A stretch of DNA of 64,000 nt from Geodermatophilaceae bacterium NBWT11 (GCA_014218215.1 CP043652.1:930001-994000); one strand, 5' to 3'; counted from the first letter of the stretch, positions 33,170 to 42,226 are shown. Notes: a model not told the origin generated them from the sequence alone. Translations and numbers: made by a program.

Positions 33170-34867
33170 GTGAGCGCCCCGGAGCTGGAGCACGCCGAGA
33201 CCGGCGCCCCCGCCCCCGAGCAGCTCGAGGCCCAGATCGACGAGCTGGGCGGCGCCCCCGTCCCGCCCGACGCGCCGCTGTTCAGCGACTTCGACGTGCA
33301 CCCCGACGTCGTCGCGGCACTGGCCGAGAACGGCATCACCCGCACCTTCGCCATCCAGGAGCTGACCCTCCCGCTCGCCCTGGCCGGCAACGACCTCATC
33401 GGGCAGGCCCGCACCGGCACCGGCAAGACGCTGGGCTTCGGCGTCCCCATGCTCCAGCGGGTCTCCCCGCCGGCCGAGGGCGGCGACGGGGTGCCGCAGG
33501 CGCTGGTCGTCGTCCCCACCCGTGAGCTGTGCGTGCAGGTCTCCCGTGACCTCGGTGCCGCCGGTGCCAAGCGCGGCATCCGGGTGCAGGCCATCTACGG
33601 CGGCCGGGCCTTCGAGCCCCAGGTCTCGGCGCTGCAGGCCGGCGTCGAGATCGTCGTGGGCACCCCCGGCCGGCTGCTCGACCTCGCCCAGCAGGGCCAC
33701 CTGATCCTGGGCAAGGTCAAGGTGCTCGTCCTCGACGAGGCCGACGAGATGCTCGACCTGGGCTTCCTGCCCGACATCGAGCGGATCCTGGCGATGGTCC
33801 CGGACAAGCGGCAGACGATGCTCTTCTCGGCCACCATGCCCGGCCCGATCGTGACGCTGTCCCGGTCGTTCATGTCCCAGCCCACGCACATCCGGGCGCA
33901 CGGCAACGACGAGGGCTCGACGGTCCCCCAGACCACGCAGTACATCTACCGGGCACACAACCTGGACAAGCCCGAGCTGCTGTCCCGGGTGCTGCAGTCC
34001 CGCGACCGCGGTCTGGTGATGGTGTTCTGCCGCACCAAGCGCACCGCCCAGAAGGTCTCCGACGACCTCGTCGAGCGCGGCTTCGCCGCCGCCGCGGTGC
34101 ACGGCGACCTGGGCCAGGGCGCCCGCGAGCAGGCGCTGCGGGCCTTCCGGGCCGGCAAGGTCGACGTCCTGGTCGCCACCGACGTCGCCGCCCGCGGCAT
34201 CGACGTCACCGGCGTCAGCCACGTCGTGAACTACCAGTGCCCCGAGGACGAGAAGACCTACGTGCACCGGATCGGGCGCACCGGCCGGGCCGGCAGCACC
34301 GGCGTCGCCGTCACCCTGGTCGACTGGGACGACATCCCCCGCTGGCAGCTGATCAACAAGGCCCTGGGCCTGGACTTCACCGACCCGCCGGAGACGTACT
34401 CCACCTCGCCGTGGGTCTACACCGACCTCGACGTGCCGACGACGGCGACCGGCCGCCTCCCCCGCGCCCAGCGCACCCGCGAGGGCCTGGGCGGCGAGAC
34501 CCTCGAGGACCTCGGCGAGACCGGCAAGCGTCAGAAGGCCGGCGACCGGGACCGTGGCGGTGACCGTGGTGGTGACCGTGGCGGCCGCTCGCAGGCCGGC
34601 GGTCGTTCGGGCCCGGGCCGGGAGACCGTGGGCGAGGACGAGGCCCCGTCCGTGGGCCCGGCCAAGAGCCGTCCGCGCCGGCGCACCCGGGGCAACGGCG
34701 AGGCAGCAGCCGGTGCGGCCGCCGCCAGCGACGGTCCTGCCGTCGAGGGCTCGGCCGCCGGCTCCTCCAGCGAGGCCCCCTCCGGGGACGGCACCACCAA
34801 GCCGCGGCGTCGCCGCCGCCGGGGCGGGGCCAACCGTGGCGGTGGCGGCTCGGAGTCCGCGGCCTGA
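33170..34867 (+). CDS. rhlE: DEAD-box RNA helicase, RhlE-type
   Basis: A 565-residue DEAD-box helicase. Ordered motifs: ARTGTGKT (I), PTRELC (Ia), TPGRL (Ib), DEAD (II), SAT (III), VATDVAARGID (V) and HRIGRTGRAG (VI). The C-terminal 130 residues are an Arg/Gly-rich tail (DRDRGGDRGGDRGG, KPRRRRRRGG) that should bind RNA. Members remodel rRNA and mRNA, often in cold or ribosome assembly. Rv3211 is the positional counterpart. The GTG at 33170 lacks a strong Shine-Dalgarno. Confidence 0.93.
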   Translation: MSAPELEHAETGAPAPEQLEAQIDELGGAPVPPDAPLFSDFDVHPDVVAALAENGITRTFAIQELTLPLALAGNDLIGQARTGTGKTLGFGVPMLQRVSPPAEGGDGVPQALVVVPTRELCVQVSRDLGAAGAKRGIRVQAIYGGRAFEPQVSALQAGVEIVVGTPGRLLDLAQQGHLILGKVKVLVLDEADEMLDLGFLPDIERILAMVPDKRQTMLFSATMPGPIVTLSRSFMSQPTHIRAHGNDEGSTVPQTTQYIYRAHNLDKPELLSRVLQSRDRGLVMVFCRTKRTAQKVSDDLVERGFAAAAVHGDLGQGAREQALRAFRAGKVDVLVATDVAARGIDVTGVSHVVNYQCPEDEKTYVHRIGRTGRAGSTGVAVTLVDWDDIPRWQLINKALGLDFTDPPETYSTSPWVYTDLDVPTTATGRLPRAQRTREGLGGETLEDLGETGKRQKAGDRDRGGDRGGDRGGRSQAGGRSGPGRETVGEDEAPSVGPAKSRPRRRTRGNGEAAAGAAAASDGPAVEGSAAGSSSEAPSGDGTTKPRRRRRRGGANRGGGGSESAA

Positions 34868-34895
34868 TGGCAGGTCGGCTCCTCGTCGCACCGGC

Positions 34896-36038
34896 GTGAG
34901 CCGGCTGCGGCGCCCGCCGCTGCGGGTCTGGGTCTGGACGGCTGCCGCCCTCGCGGTGGTCGTCGTCGCCGGTCTGCTCTGGCGCGGCTCGGACGCCGCG
35001 GCCACCACCAGCACCACCGCGGCCGAGCCGGCGGTCGCCACCGGCAGCCCGGCTGCCGAGCTGGCCGCCGCCTGGACGGCCACCCCGACCGGACCGGCAC
35101 CCGACCGGGCCGTCGAGTCCGGCCGGGCGGTGCTGGCCCAGGACGACGGCTTCCGCGTGCTCGACCCGGGCACCGGGGACGAGGCGTGGCGCTACACCCG
35201 CAGCAACGCCCGGCTCTGCGGCGTCACCACGGTCTCCGACCGGGTCGTCGCGCTATTCTCCACCGGCGGCCGGTGCAACGAGATGGTCGCCTTCGACGCC
35301 GGGACCGGCGTGCGCACCTGGTACCGCTCCGCCGGGTTCGCCGCCGACGCGACGCTGTCCAGCACCCAGGGGATCGTGCTGGCCCGCAGCGCCGGGGGCG
35401 TGGCCACCGTCGACCCGATCGGCAACGGCACCCGCTGGCGCTACGAGGTGCCCGAGGGGTGTCGGCTCACCGACGCCGCCGTGGGCAGCTCCGGGGTGGC
35501 CGTGCTCCAGCGCTGCGGGGAGGACGCCAGCAGCGCGGTCCTGTTCGACGGGATCGACGGCACCCAGCTGTGGAGCCGCGACCTCGGCGTCCCCGAGGCC
35601 CGGCTCACCGGTGCCGACCGGCTGGTCGGGGTCGTCGCCGGCGACGCCCTGCAGGCCCTCTCCCCCGCCGACGGGACGACCCTGCAGGACGTCCCGCTGC
35701 CGGCCGGCGGAGGCGACGGACCGCTCCAGCAGGCCGGGACGGACGACGCGGTGCTCGTGTGGGCCCGCGGCACGGTCCTGGTGCTGGACGCGACCACCGG
35801 CGCACTGCGCTGGTCCCTGCCGGCGGTGGGCCTGCCGGCGGTGGACGAGGGCGGCAAGACCCCGGACGGTGCCGTGCTGGTCCCCGAGGACGGCGCGTTC
35901 GTCCGCCGCCAGCTCGCCACCGGGGACGAGGTGTCCCGCTCCACGGCGCCCACCGGCGCCCCGGTCGGTGGCCGGGCTGCCGTGGTGGGCTCGACCGTCG
36001 TCCTGGCCACGGCGGAGCAGGTCACCGCCTACCGCTGA
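34896..36038 (+). CDS. PQQ-like beta-propeller membrane-anchored protein
   Basis: A 380-residue protein with an N-terminal transmembrane anchor (VWVWTAAALAVVVVAGLLW) and a periplasmic beta-propeller of PQQ-like repeats, e.g. GTGDEAWRYT, GTGVRTWYR, GIDGTQLWSRDL and ATTGALRWSL. Paired cysteines (NARLCG, GGRCNEM, EGCRLTD, LQRCGED) may form disulfides. No catalytic residues are evident, so a binding or scaffold role is likely. Rv3212 follows rhlE in the same way. Confidence 0.83.
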   Translation: MSRLRRPPLRVWVWTAAALAVVVVAGLLWRGSDAAATTSTTAAEPAVATGSPAAELAAAWTATPTGPAPDRAVESGRAVLAQDDGFRVLDPGTGDEAWRYTRSNARLCGVTTVSDRVVALFSTGGRCNEMVAFDAGTGVRTWYRSAGFAADATLSSTQGIVLARSAGGVATVDPIGNGTRWRYEVPEGCRLTDAAVGSSGVAVLQRCGEDASSAVLFDGIDGTQLWSRDLGVPEARLTGADRLVGVVAGDALQALSPADGTTLQDVPLPAGGGDGPLQQAGTDDAVLVWARGTVLVLDATTGALRWSLPAVGLPAVDEGGKTPDGAVLVPEDGAFVRRQLATGDEVSRSTAPTGAPVGGRAAVVGSTVVLATAEQVTAYR

Positions 36039-36058
36039 CGCAGGCGCACAATCGACGC

Positions 36059-36976
36059 ATGCTCCCCGGCGGCTCCGAAGAGACAGCGCCCGACGACCTG
36101 CGCCAGCTGACCCGGTACGACGCCGCGCCGGTGTCCTTCCCCGGGGGCGCCGGTCCGCTCGCCGCGCTGGACACCGGCGCGGGCGCCCGCGGGGCGGTCC
36201 TCATGATCGCCGGGTTCACCGGCACGAAGGAGGACTTCGCCCCGCTGCTGGCCCCCCTGTCGGCGGCCGGCTGGCGGGTCGTCGTCCTCGACCAGCGCGG
36301 GCAGTACGAGTCCCCCGGGCCGGACGACCCGGAGGCCTACACCGTCGACCTGCTGGCCGCGGACCTCGTCGGCGTGGCCCGGGTGCTCCGCGAGGAGGGC
36401 CCCGACGCCCCGCTGCACCTGCTCGGTCACAGCTTCGGCGGCATCGTGGCCCGTGCCGCGGTGATCGCCGACCCCGGGCTCGTCGACTCCCTCACCCTGC
36501 TGGCCAGTGGTCCGGCCGGTCTCACCGGCCCGCGCGCCGAGCTGCTCGAGCACCTCGCGCCGCTCCTGGCGGCCGGCGGGGTGCGGCTGGTGCACGAGAC
36601 GCTGGAGCAGCTGGCCCTCACCGACCCCCGGTCGCAGGACGTCCCGGTCGCCGTCCGGGAGTTCCTGGCCACCCGGTTCCTGGCCAACACCGAGGCCGGC
36701 CTCACCGGGATGGCCGCGGCCATGACCGAGGAGCCCGACCGGGTGGCCGAGCTGGCCGCCACCGGCGTCCCGGTGCTGGTCGCGCACGGCGACGCCGACG
36801 ACGCCTGGACCCCGGCCGCGCAGACCGACATGGCCCGCCGGCTCGGTGCCCGGCACGAGGTGCTCACCGGCTCCGTGCACTCCCCGGCGATCGAGGTGCC
36901 CGCGCAGACGGTGCGGGTGCTGGACGACTTCTGGGCCGCCGTCCCGGCCCGCACCCACCAGGAGGCCGACGCGTGA
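36059..36976 (+). CDS. Alpha/beta hydrolase, serine nucleophile
   Basis: A 305-residue alpha/beta hydrolase: IAGFTGTKED oxyanion loop, LLGHSFGG nucleophile elbow (about residue 125), HGDADDAW acid and a GSVHSPAIEVP histidine. ATG 36059 lies 20 bases after the propeller gene, and the stop overlaps the next start as GTGA, so it is coupled to the MpaB-like gene. Substrate unknown. Confidence 0.85.
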   Translation: MLPGGSEETAPDDLRQLTRYDAAPVSFPGGAGPLAALDTGAGARGAVLMIAGFTGTKEDFAPLLAPLSAAGWRVVVLDQRGQYESPGPDDPEAYTVDLLAADLVGVARVLREEGPDAPLHLLGHSFGGIVARAAVIADPGLVDSLTLLASGPAGLTGPRAELLEHLAPLLAAGGVRLVHETLEQLALTDPRSQDVPVAVREFLATRFLANTEAGLTGMAAAMTEEPDRVAELAATGVPVLVAHGDADDAWTPAAQTDMARRLGARHEVLTGSVHSPAIEVPAQTVRVLDDFWAAVPARTHQEADA

Positions 36977-37836
36977 CCTCGATCAGGGACGTCACCCCCG
37001 CGCAGGACCTGGCCGGCTTCTTCGGCCCGGACTCGATCACCTGGCGGATCCACGCCGACCCCAGCTACTCCGTCGGTGGCCTCCGTGCCCTGCTGCTGCA
37101 GGCGCTGCACCCGGTCGCGATGGGCGGGGTCTCCCGGTTCTCGGTCGGCTTCCAGACCGAGCCGTGGGCCCGGCTCACCCGCACCGCCGAGTACGTGGCC
37201 ACCCTGACCTTCGGCACCCGCCGGGAGGCCCTGCGCGCCGTCCGGGCCGTCCGCGGGGTGCACCGCGGGAAGTCCGACGTCGAACCGACCACCGGTCGCG
37301 CCTACAACGTCGACGACCCGGACCTGCTGCTGTGGGTGCACGCCTGCGAGGTCGACTCGCTGCTCTCGGTGGCCCGCCGCTCCGGCGTGCCGCTCACCGA
37401 CGCCGACTGCGACGCCTACGTGGCCGAGCAGGTGGTGGCCGGCGAGCTGATCGGCTGCACCCCCGGCACGGTGCCCTCCTCGGTGGCCGAGCTCGCCGCC
37501 TACTTCGAGCGGGTCCGCCCCGAGCTCGCGCTCACCGACCCCGCCAAGGACGCCCTGCGCTTCATCCTGGTGCCCCCGATGCCCGGCTGGGTGCAGGTGC
37601 TGACCCCCGCCCGCCCGGCGTGGGCCGGGCTGGCCTCCCTGGGCGTGGCCACGCTGCCCCGGTGGGCCCGGTCGATGTACGGCCTGCCGGCCCTCGCCCT
37701 GACCGAGCCGGCCACCACCGCCGCGGCGCGGGCCTTCCGGCGCACCACCCTGGCGCTGCCGACCCGGGTCCGGGAGAACCCGACGCTGCGCGCCGCCCGC
37801 GAACGCGTCGCCGTCGGCACGCCCGTGGTCGCCTGA
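36973..37836 (+). CDS. DUF2236 / MpaB-like oxygenase
   Basis: A 287-residue protein of the DUF2236 (latex-clearing/MpaB) family. Family-typical segments are SITWRIHADPSYSVGGLRALLLQALHP near the start, FGTRREALRAVRAVRGVH (about 75-95) and the DPDLLLWVHACEVDSLL helix (about 116-132) with heme-pocket histidines. Relatives are heme b-dependent oxygenases. GTG 36973 overlaps the preceding stop by four bases, and the gene ends one base before the convergent nuclease gene. Confidence 0.85.
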   Translation: MTSIRDVTPAQDLAGFFGPDSITWRIHADPSYSVGGLRALLLQALHPVAMGGVSRFSVGFQTEPWARLTRTAEYVATLTFGTRREALRAVRAVRGVHRGKSDVEPTTGRAYNVDDPDLLLWVHACEVDSLLSVARRSGVPLTDADCDAYVAEQVVAGELIGCTPGTVPSSVAELAAYFERVRPELALTDPAKDALRFILVPPMPGWVQVLTPARPAWAGLASLGVATLPRWARSMYGLPALALTEPATTAAARAFRRTTLALPTRVRENPTLRAARERVAVGTPVVA

Positions 37837-37837
37837 C

Positions 37838-38647
37838 TCACCCGCGCAGCGCGGCCCGCCCCTCGGGGCAGGACCGACGGAACGGGCACCCCGCGCAGTG
37901 CTGCCCGGTGACGACCGGGAACGCGGTGTCGGGGTCCGCCCCGGCCTCGACGGCGGCCGTCGCCGCGGTGGCCTCCCGGGCGGTGGCCTCGGCCCGCTCC
38001 ACGTGCTCGGCGAGGGTCCCCGGGGTGTGCTCGAAGGCCGCCACGGTCGCAGTGGGCAGGTGGTGCAGCTCCACCCGGGTGCAGGGACGACGGAACGTGC
38101 GCCGGACGCCGAGGACGTACAGCGCCAGCGCCTGGGAGTCCGCGGCCTCGGCCTCGGTGCTCGGCCGGCGACCGGTCTTGTAGTCCACGACGACCAGCTC
38201 CGCGCCACGCTCGTCGATGCGGTCCACCCGGCCCGAGACGCTCAGCGTCCCCGTCGTCACCGTGACCTGGCGCTCGGTGGCCAGCGGAGGATCGGCCGGG
38301 TCCAGTCCGGCGACGTGCTCCTCGACCCACCCGGCGGCCCGGGTGCGCCACTCCTCGGCGTCCGGGGCCTCCACGGCGGTGACCGTCGTCCAGTGCCGGT
38401 CCAGCAGCCGCCGGGCCGACGCCGGGGTGCGCTCGGCCACCGGCAGCTCCCACCAGGACCGCAGCGCGGCGTGCACCGCGGCCCCGACCGAGGCGTTCAC
38501 CCGCGGCATCGACTGCGGTGGGGTGGGCCGGTCGACGTAGCCGAACCGGTAGCGCCGGGGGCAGGTGTCGTGGGCGGCCAGCTTGCTGGGGGTGGCGGTG
38601 AACAGCGGCTCGGGCAGCCCGGGCAAGTCGAAGGCCAGCTGGCTCAC
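37838..38647 (-). CDS. RecB-family PD-(D/E)xK nuclease with Fe-S cysteines
   Basis: A 269-residue stand-alone nuclease of the Cas4/RecB family. DTCPRRYRF near residue 28 and HCAGCPFRRSC near the C terminus provide four cysteines for a 4Fe-4S cluster; the nuclease core shows VSGRVDRI...LVVVDYKTG (about residues 140-160). It has no helicase domain. GTG 38647 overlaps the PHP gene stop (GTGA), so the two are translationally coupled. Its DNA substrate is unknown. Confidence 0.87.
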   Translation of the reverse strand: MSQLAFDLPGLPEPLFTATPSKLAAHDTCPRRYRFGYVDRPTPPQSMPRVNASVGAAVHAALRSWWELPVAERTPASARRLLDRHWTTVTAVEAPDAEEWRTRAAGWVEEHVAGLDPADPPLATERQVTVTTGTLSVSGRVDRIDERGAELVVVDYKTGRRPSTEAEAADSQALALYVLGVRRTFRRPCTRVELHHLPTATVAAFEHTPGTLAEHVERAEATAREATAATAAVEAGADPDTAFPVVTGQHCAGCPFRRSCPEGRAALRG

Positions 38648-39501
38648 GCGGTCGCCGGGGCGCTGCCGGTGCCCAGGGACACCAGCCGGGCGTACTGCTC
38701 GGGGTCGGTGGTGCAGGCCGCGATCGGGGTCGTCTTGTTGCTGCCGTGGTAGTCGCTGGACCCGGTGGTCAGCAGGTCCAGGTCGGCGGCCAGGCCCCGC
38801 AGCAGGTCGCGGTCGGCTGGCACGTGGTCGGGGTGGTCGACCTCCAGACCCAGGAGCCCGGCCCCGGCCATCGCGGCGATCGCCTCGTCGCCGACGATCC
38901 GGCCGCGGGAGCGGGCCAGTCCGTGTGCGAACACCGGCACGCCACCGGCGGCGCGCACCAGGGCGATCCCCTCGAGGACGTCGGTGTCGGCCTTGGCCAC
39001 GTAGTACGGGCTGGTGTGGTGCAGGAGGCCGGCGAAGGCCTCGTCCACCGAGCCGACCACCCCGGCGTCGACCAGGGCCCGGGCGACGTGCGGGCGCCCC
39101 ACCACGCCCCCGGCGCTGCGCTCGACGAGCCGCGCCCAGCTGATCGGGTGCCCGTCGGCCGCCAGCGCGGTGACGATCCGTTCGCCGCGGCTGAGCCGCT
39201 CCTCGCGCAGCCGCTGCCGCTCGGCCGCCAGCTCGGGGGCGTCGGGGTCGAACAGGTAGGCCAGCAGGTGCACGCTGATCGGCGGCTCGTCGGCCGGGAA
39301 CCAGCGGCAGGACAGCTCCGTGCCGGGGACGACGGTCAGCCCGGCCGGCGCGGCCGCGATCGCCTCGGCCCAGCCGTCGGTCGTGTCGTGGTCGGTGAGA
39401 GCGACGACGTCCAGACCGGCCGCCGCGGCCGCCTGCACGACGCCGGTGGGGGTGTCGGTGCCGTCGGAGACCGCCGAGTGGGTGTGCAGGTCGATGCGCA
39501 T
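38644..39501 (-). CDS. PHP-domain phosphoesterase
   Basis: A 285-residue PHP-family phosphoesterase of the TrpH/RNase AM type. Metal ligands appear as DLHTHSAVSDG at the start, LTDHD, GTELSC, the ARPHVAR-like GRPHVARALV, FAHGL and GSSDYHG near residue 260. Characterised relatives hydrolyse 3',5'-nucleoside bisphosphates or trim RNA 5' ends. ATG 39501 gives the canonical MRIDLHTHS start. It sits in a minus-strand run with a small membrane protein, a PH-domain protein and the RecB-like nuclease. Confidence 0.88.
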   Translation of the reverse strand: MRIDLHTHSAVSDGTDTPTGVVQAAAAAGLDVVALTDHDTTDGWAEAIAAAPAGLTVVPGTELSCRWFPADEPPISVHLLAYLFDPDAPELAAERQRLREERLSRGERIVTALAADGHPISWARLVERSAGGVVGRPHVARALVDAGVVGSVDEAFAGLLHHTSPYYVAKADTDVLEGIALVRAAGGVPVFAHGLARSRGRIVGDEAIAAMAGAGLLGLEVDHPDHVPADRDLLRGLAADLDLLTTGSSDYHGSNKTTPIAACTTDPEQYARLVSLGTGSAPATA

Positions 39502-39507
39502 CACCGG

Positions 39508-40185
39508 TCAGCCTGCCGCACGGGTCCGACACCCGCGGCGGCGCCGCCGCTCAGCGCTTGGGGTTGCGGTACCCGGGGATCGGGCGGTGTCGACCCGGTG
39601 GTACGGATCGGGCGTCTCGGCCCGGGGCGGCGTACCGCCCGTCGGGCCGCCGCCCTCCTCGTCGTCCTCGCGCCGACCGCCGGCCGGGAACAGCAGCCCG
39701 GTGATCCGGTCGTAGAGGTCGGTGGCGTCGGGCAGGTAGGTGATCCGGGAGAGCGCCTGGTCCTGCCCGGCCGACTCGAAGCGGAACGTGCCGTAGCCGA
39801 GCACCTGCCCGACCGGGGTCTCCTGGTAGGTCAGGTCGGTGACCCGGCGCAGCGGCATCATCGCCACGGTGCGCACCAGCACCCCGCTGGTCATCAGCAC
39901 CCGGCGGTCGGTCACCAGGAACTGCCGGACCCGCCACTCGACCACGTACACGGCCAGGTAGACCAGGGCGACCACGGTGACGACCAGCCCCACCGTGGCG
40001 GTGAAGCGGTTGTCCGGGTCGACCTGCAGCACCCACAGCCCGGCCAGCAGCGCGGGGACGCCGCGCACGGCCGGGCGCACCAGGACGGCCCAGTGCCGGC
40101 GGGCCGCGACGACGGCCTGCTCGTCGGGCAGCAGGTACTTGTCGGCGTCCTTGCTCGCGCGGGTGCGGCGCTCGGTGCCCGTCAC
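39508..40185 (-). CDS. PH-domain (bPH2-like) membrane protein, possible 3' frameshift
   Basis: A 225-residue protein with two adjacent transmembrane helices (VRGVPALLAGLWVL and VGLVVTVVALVYLAVYVV) and a bacterial PH domain (residues about 85-165: QFLVTDRRVLMTSGVLVRTVAMMPLRRVTDLTYQ). After residue about 195 the frame becomes low-complexity (SAERRRRRGCRTRAAG), while another frame reads RPIPGYRNPKR and stops at 39551, which looks more like a real C terminus. A one-base deletion near 39586 could explain this. GTG 40185 follows the small membrane protein by 16 bases. Confidence 0.8.
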   Translation of the reverse strand: MTGTERRTRASKDADKYLLPDEQAVVAARRHWAVLVRPAVRGVPALLAGLWVLQVDPDNRFTATVGLVVTVVALVYLAVYVVEWRVRQFLVTDRRVLMTSGVLVRTVAMMPLRRVTDLTYQETPVGQVLGYGTFRFESAGQDQALSRITYLPDATDLYDRITGLLFPAGGRREDDEEGGGPTGGTPPRAETPDPYHRVDTARSPGTATPSAERRRRRGCRTRAAG

Positions 40186-40201
40186 GGGGCCGAACCCGCG
40201 G

Positions 40202-40360
40202 TCAGACCAGCGAGCCGACGAAGGACGCCAGCGAGGACGCGGCGTCCCCGAGGGCGGTGCCGGCGTTGCGCACGATGTCCGCCGAGTTCTCCGGCTGCTG
40301 GATCACGTAGAACAGCACGAAGGCGACGACGAGCCAGGTGAGGACCTTCTTGAGGTTCAC
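40202..40360 (-). CDS. Small single-pass membrane protein
   Basis: A 52-residue protein: MNLKK, one transmembrane helix (VLTWLVVAFVLFYVI), then a QQPENSADIVRNAGTALGDAASSLASFVGSL amphipathic tail (sequence split here by description only). The GTG at 40360 has GGAGGT seven bases upstream. It lies directly upstream of the PH-domain gene and is probably its membrane partner. Function unknown. Confidence 0.7.
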   Translation of the reverse strand: MNLKKVLTWLVVAFVLFYVIQQPENSADIVRNAGTALGDAASSLASFVGSLV

Positions 40361-40484
40361 ACCGTCACCTCCGTCAGAGGGGGTGGGCAGACGCCGGGGC
40401 GTCGGCACGGTCGGGGAAGGACCGCGCCACATGAGTAACACGCGACGCACGCGTCACGTGGGCGCCACGCCGCGCGGCGCGTCG

Positions 40485-41105
40485 TCACGACCCGGGCAGG
40501 AGGTGTTCGGACGGCGGACCCAGCGGCAGCGTCGGCAGCACCCGGTCGCGCAGGTCGACCAGCACCAGGTCCTCGGCCAGCAGCCAGGCCGCCGACGCCG
40601 GCCAGGTCACCAACCACAACCAGACGCCGAACGCCTCCCCCACGAACGCCGCGCGGTCGTCGCTGGTCGGCACCTCCCACAGGGCCGCCCGCTGACCGGC
40701 CGCCTGCACCGCCGCCGACGACGGCCCGGCGACCAGCTCCCCGGGGTCCAGCCAGGGCAGCCCGGCGTACCCGGCACCCAACCCGGTGCCCGGCTCCTCC
40801 GCGACCAGCACGACCTCCGCCTGGCCGCCGAGCGGGGCGGGGCCGGCGCAGTCCACGACGATCCCCCGCGCACCGGGCTCGCCGCCCCAGGCCAGCCCGG
40901 TCACCGCCCAGCCCTCCGGCATCGGGTCCGGGACCCAGGCCGGGACCCGGGCGTCCACCGTCACCGCCGAGATCGTCGCGTGGTCGAGCACCGGCGTGTG
41001 GTGCAGCGGGGTCACCGCGGCGTGCAGGTGGCACCACGCCTGGTCCGACCCGGGCCGGACGACGAGGACCTCACCACACCGCGGACACACCGGGCTCGCG
41101 CTCAT
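40485..41105 (-). CDS. DUF6758-family protein
   Basis: A 206-residue protein matching the actinobacterial DUF6758 pattern: an N-terminal zinc-knuckle-like CPRCGE with a later CHLH, then WVPDPMPEGWAVTGLAWGG, LVAEEPGTGLGAGYAGLP and GEAFGVWLWLVTWPASAAWLL. ATG 41105 starts MSASPVCPRC. No enzymatic motif is seen. It is divergent from the Nudix gene, with repeat copy C in between. Confidence 0.8.
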   Translation of the reverse strand: MSASPVCPRCGEVLVVRPGSDQAWCHLHAAVTPLHHTPVLDHATISAVTVDARVPAWVPDPMPEGWAVTGLAWGGEPGARGIVVDCAGPAPLGGQAEVVLVAEEPGTGLGAGYAGLPWLDPGELVAGPSSAAVQAAGQRAALWEVPTSDDRAAFVGEAFGVWLWLVTWPASAAWLLAEDLVLVDLRDRVLPTLPLGPPSEHLLPGS

Positions 41106-41143
41106 CCGGGCAACCGTCCAACCCCGGGGCCACCTCGTCAAGA

Positions 41144-41207
41144 GAAGGACCCCGTCGCCCCCCACCACTCGCAGGCTCGCGGCGTGGCCCGGCGACGGGG
41201 CCGTTCC
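41144..41207. repeat. 64-bp hairpin repeat, copy C
   Basis: Shares its ends with copies A and B (GAAGGACCCC...GGGGCCGTTCC) but the inner arm reads GTCGCC...GGCGAC instead of CTCGC...GCGAG, a compensatory change that keeps the stem paired. The loop region differs. It lies between two divergent genes, upstream of both, so it is not simply a terminator. Confidence 0.7.
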
Positions 41208-41220
41208 ATCCGGTCGCCGT

Positions 41221-41226
41221 TAGCGT
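41221..41226 (+). promoter_or_regulatory. -10 element of a probable leaderless promoter (Nudix gene)
   Basis: TAGCGT, seven bases before GTG 41234. It begins 13 bases after repeat copy C. Confidence 0.45.
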
Positions 41227-41233
41227 CGCCGCC

Positions 41234-41640
41234 GTGACGGGGTTGGTGGCGTGTGTCGGGGGGATCGTGTTCGACCGGCGCGGGCGGTTGCTGGTCGTGC
41301 GGCGGGCCAACGACCCCGACGCCGGGGCCTGGTCGGTGCCCGGGGGCGGGTCGAGGCCGGGGAGGACCTGGCCGCCGCCGTCGTCCGGGAGGTCGCCGAG
41401 GAGACCGGGCTGACCGTGGTCGCCGGGCCCGAGGCCGGCCGGGTGCTCGTCCCGGCGCACGCGCCGGTCTACGAGGTCGTCGACCTCGTCTGCACCCCGA
41501 CCGACCCCGACGCCCACCCGGTGGCCGGTGACGACGCGACGGACGCCGCGTTCGTCGACCGGGCCACCCTGGGTTCCCTGCGCTGCACGCCCGGGCTGGT
41601 CGCCACCCTGGACGGGTGGGGCCTGCTCCCCCGCTGCTAG
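41234..41640 (+). pseudogene. Nudix hydrolase with single-base frameshift
   Basis: The first frame reads TGLVACVGGIVFDRRGRLLV...AWSVPGG and the second continues GRVEAGEDLAAAVVREVAEETGL, so the Nudix box spans the break. Adding one G in the GGGGG run near 41341-41347 restores a 135-residue protein with an intact Nudix box (GGRVEAGEDLAAAVVREVAEE). Leaderless -10 and box conservation suggest a live gene with a sequence error. The stop overlaps that of the convergent MaoC gene. Confidence 0.82.
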
Positions 41641-42143
41641 CGGCGCACCGGCTCCGGACGACCGGGCTGCTCGCCGCCGCGCGCCTCACCGTAGGAGCGC
41701 TTGGGGATCATGACCTTGCGCCGGAACACGCAGACCACGGTGCCGTCCTGCTTGTAGCCGATCGTCTCCACGTGCACGACACCCCGGTCGTCCTTGGACG
41801 TCGACTCCTTCTTGTCCAGCACGGTCGTCTCGCCGTAGACCGTGTCCCCGTGGAAGGTCGGCGCCACGTGCTTGAGCGACTCGACCTCCAGGTTGGCGAT
41901 GGCCTTGCCGCTGACGTCGGGGACGCTCATCCCGAGCAGCAACGAGTAGACGTAGTTGCCGACCACCACGTTCTTCCCGAAGTCGGTGGTCTCGCCCGCG
42001 AAGTGGCTGTCCAGGTGCAGCGGGTGGTGGTTCATCGTGATCAGGCAGAACAGGTGGTCGTCGTACTCGGTGACCGTCTTCCCGGGCCAGTGCTTGTAGA
42101 CCGCACCGACCTCGAACTCCTCGTAGTACCGGCCGAACTGCAC
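41637..42143 (-). CDS. MaoC-family hotdog-fold dehydratase
   Basis: A 168-residue single-hotdog protein: GRYYEEFEVGAVYKHWPGKTVTEYDDHLFCLITMNHHPLHLDSHFA carries the hydratase segment (Asp and His around residues 27-46, in place of the usual D-x-NPxH), and LEVESLKHVAPTFHGDTVY is family-typical (long motif given only to mark order; key residues D28/D29, H40, H43). Relatives hydrate enoyl-CoA or mesaconyl-CoA. GTG 42143 is preceded by GGGAG. It is divergent from the membrane-enzyme pair. Confidence 0.85.
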   Translation of the reverse strand: MQFGRYYEEFEVGAVYKHWPGKTVTEYDDHLFCLITMNHHPLHLDSHFAGETTDFGKNVVVGNYVYSLLLGMSVPDVSGKAIANLEVESLKHVAPTFHGDTVYGETTVLDKKESTSKDDRGVVHVETIGYKQDGTVVCVFRRKVMIPKRSYGEARGGEQPGRPEPVRR

Positions 42144-42226
42144 GGATCTGCTCCCGGTGTCGTCGTTGACGCAGGTTGGAGGGGCGCCGCACCGGTCACG
42201 GACCGGGTCGGACGTGGCGGCGATCC

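Noticed and set aside
32138-35173. Long minus-strand frame opposite rhlE
   Set aside because: Composition is antisense-like and no domain is seen until the ferritin-like start at 32803.
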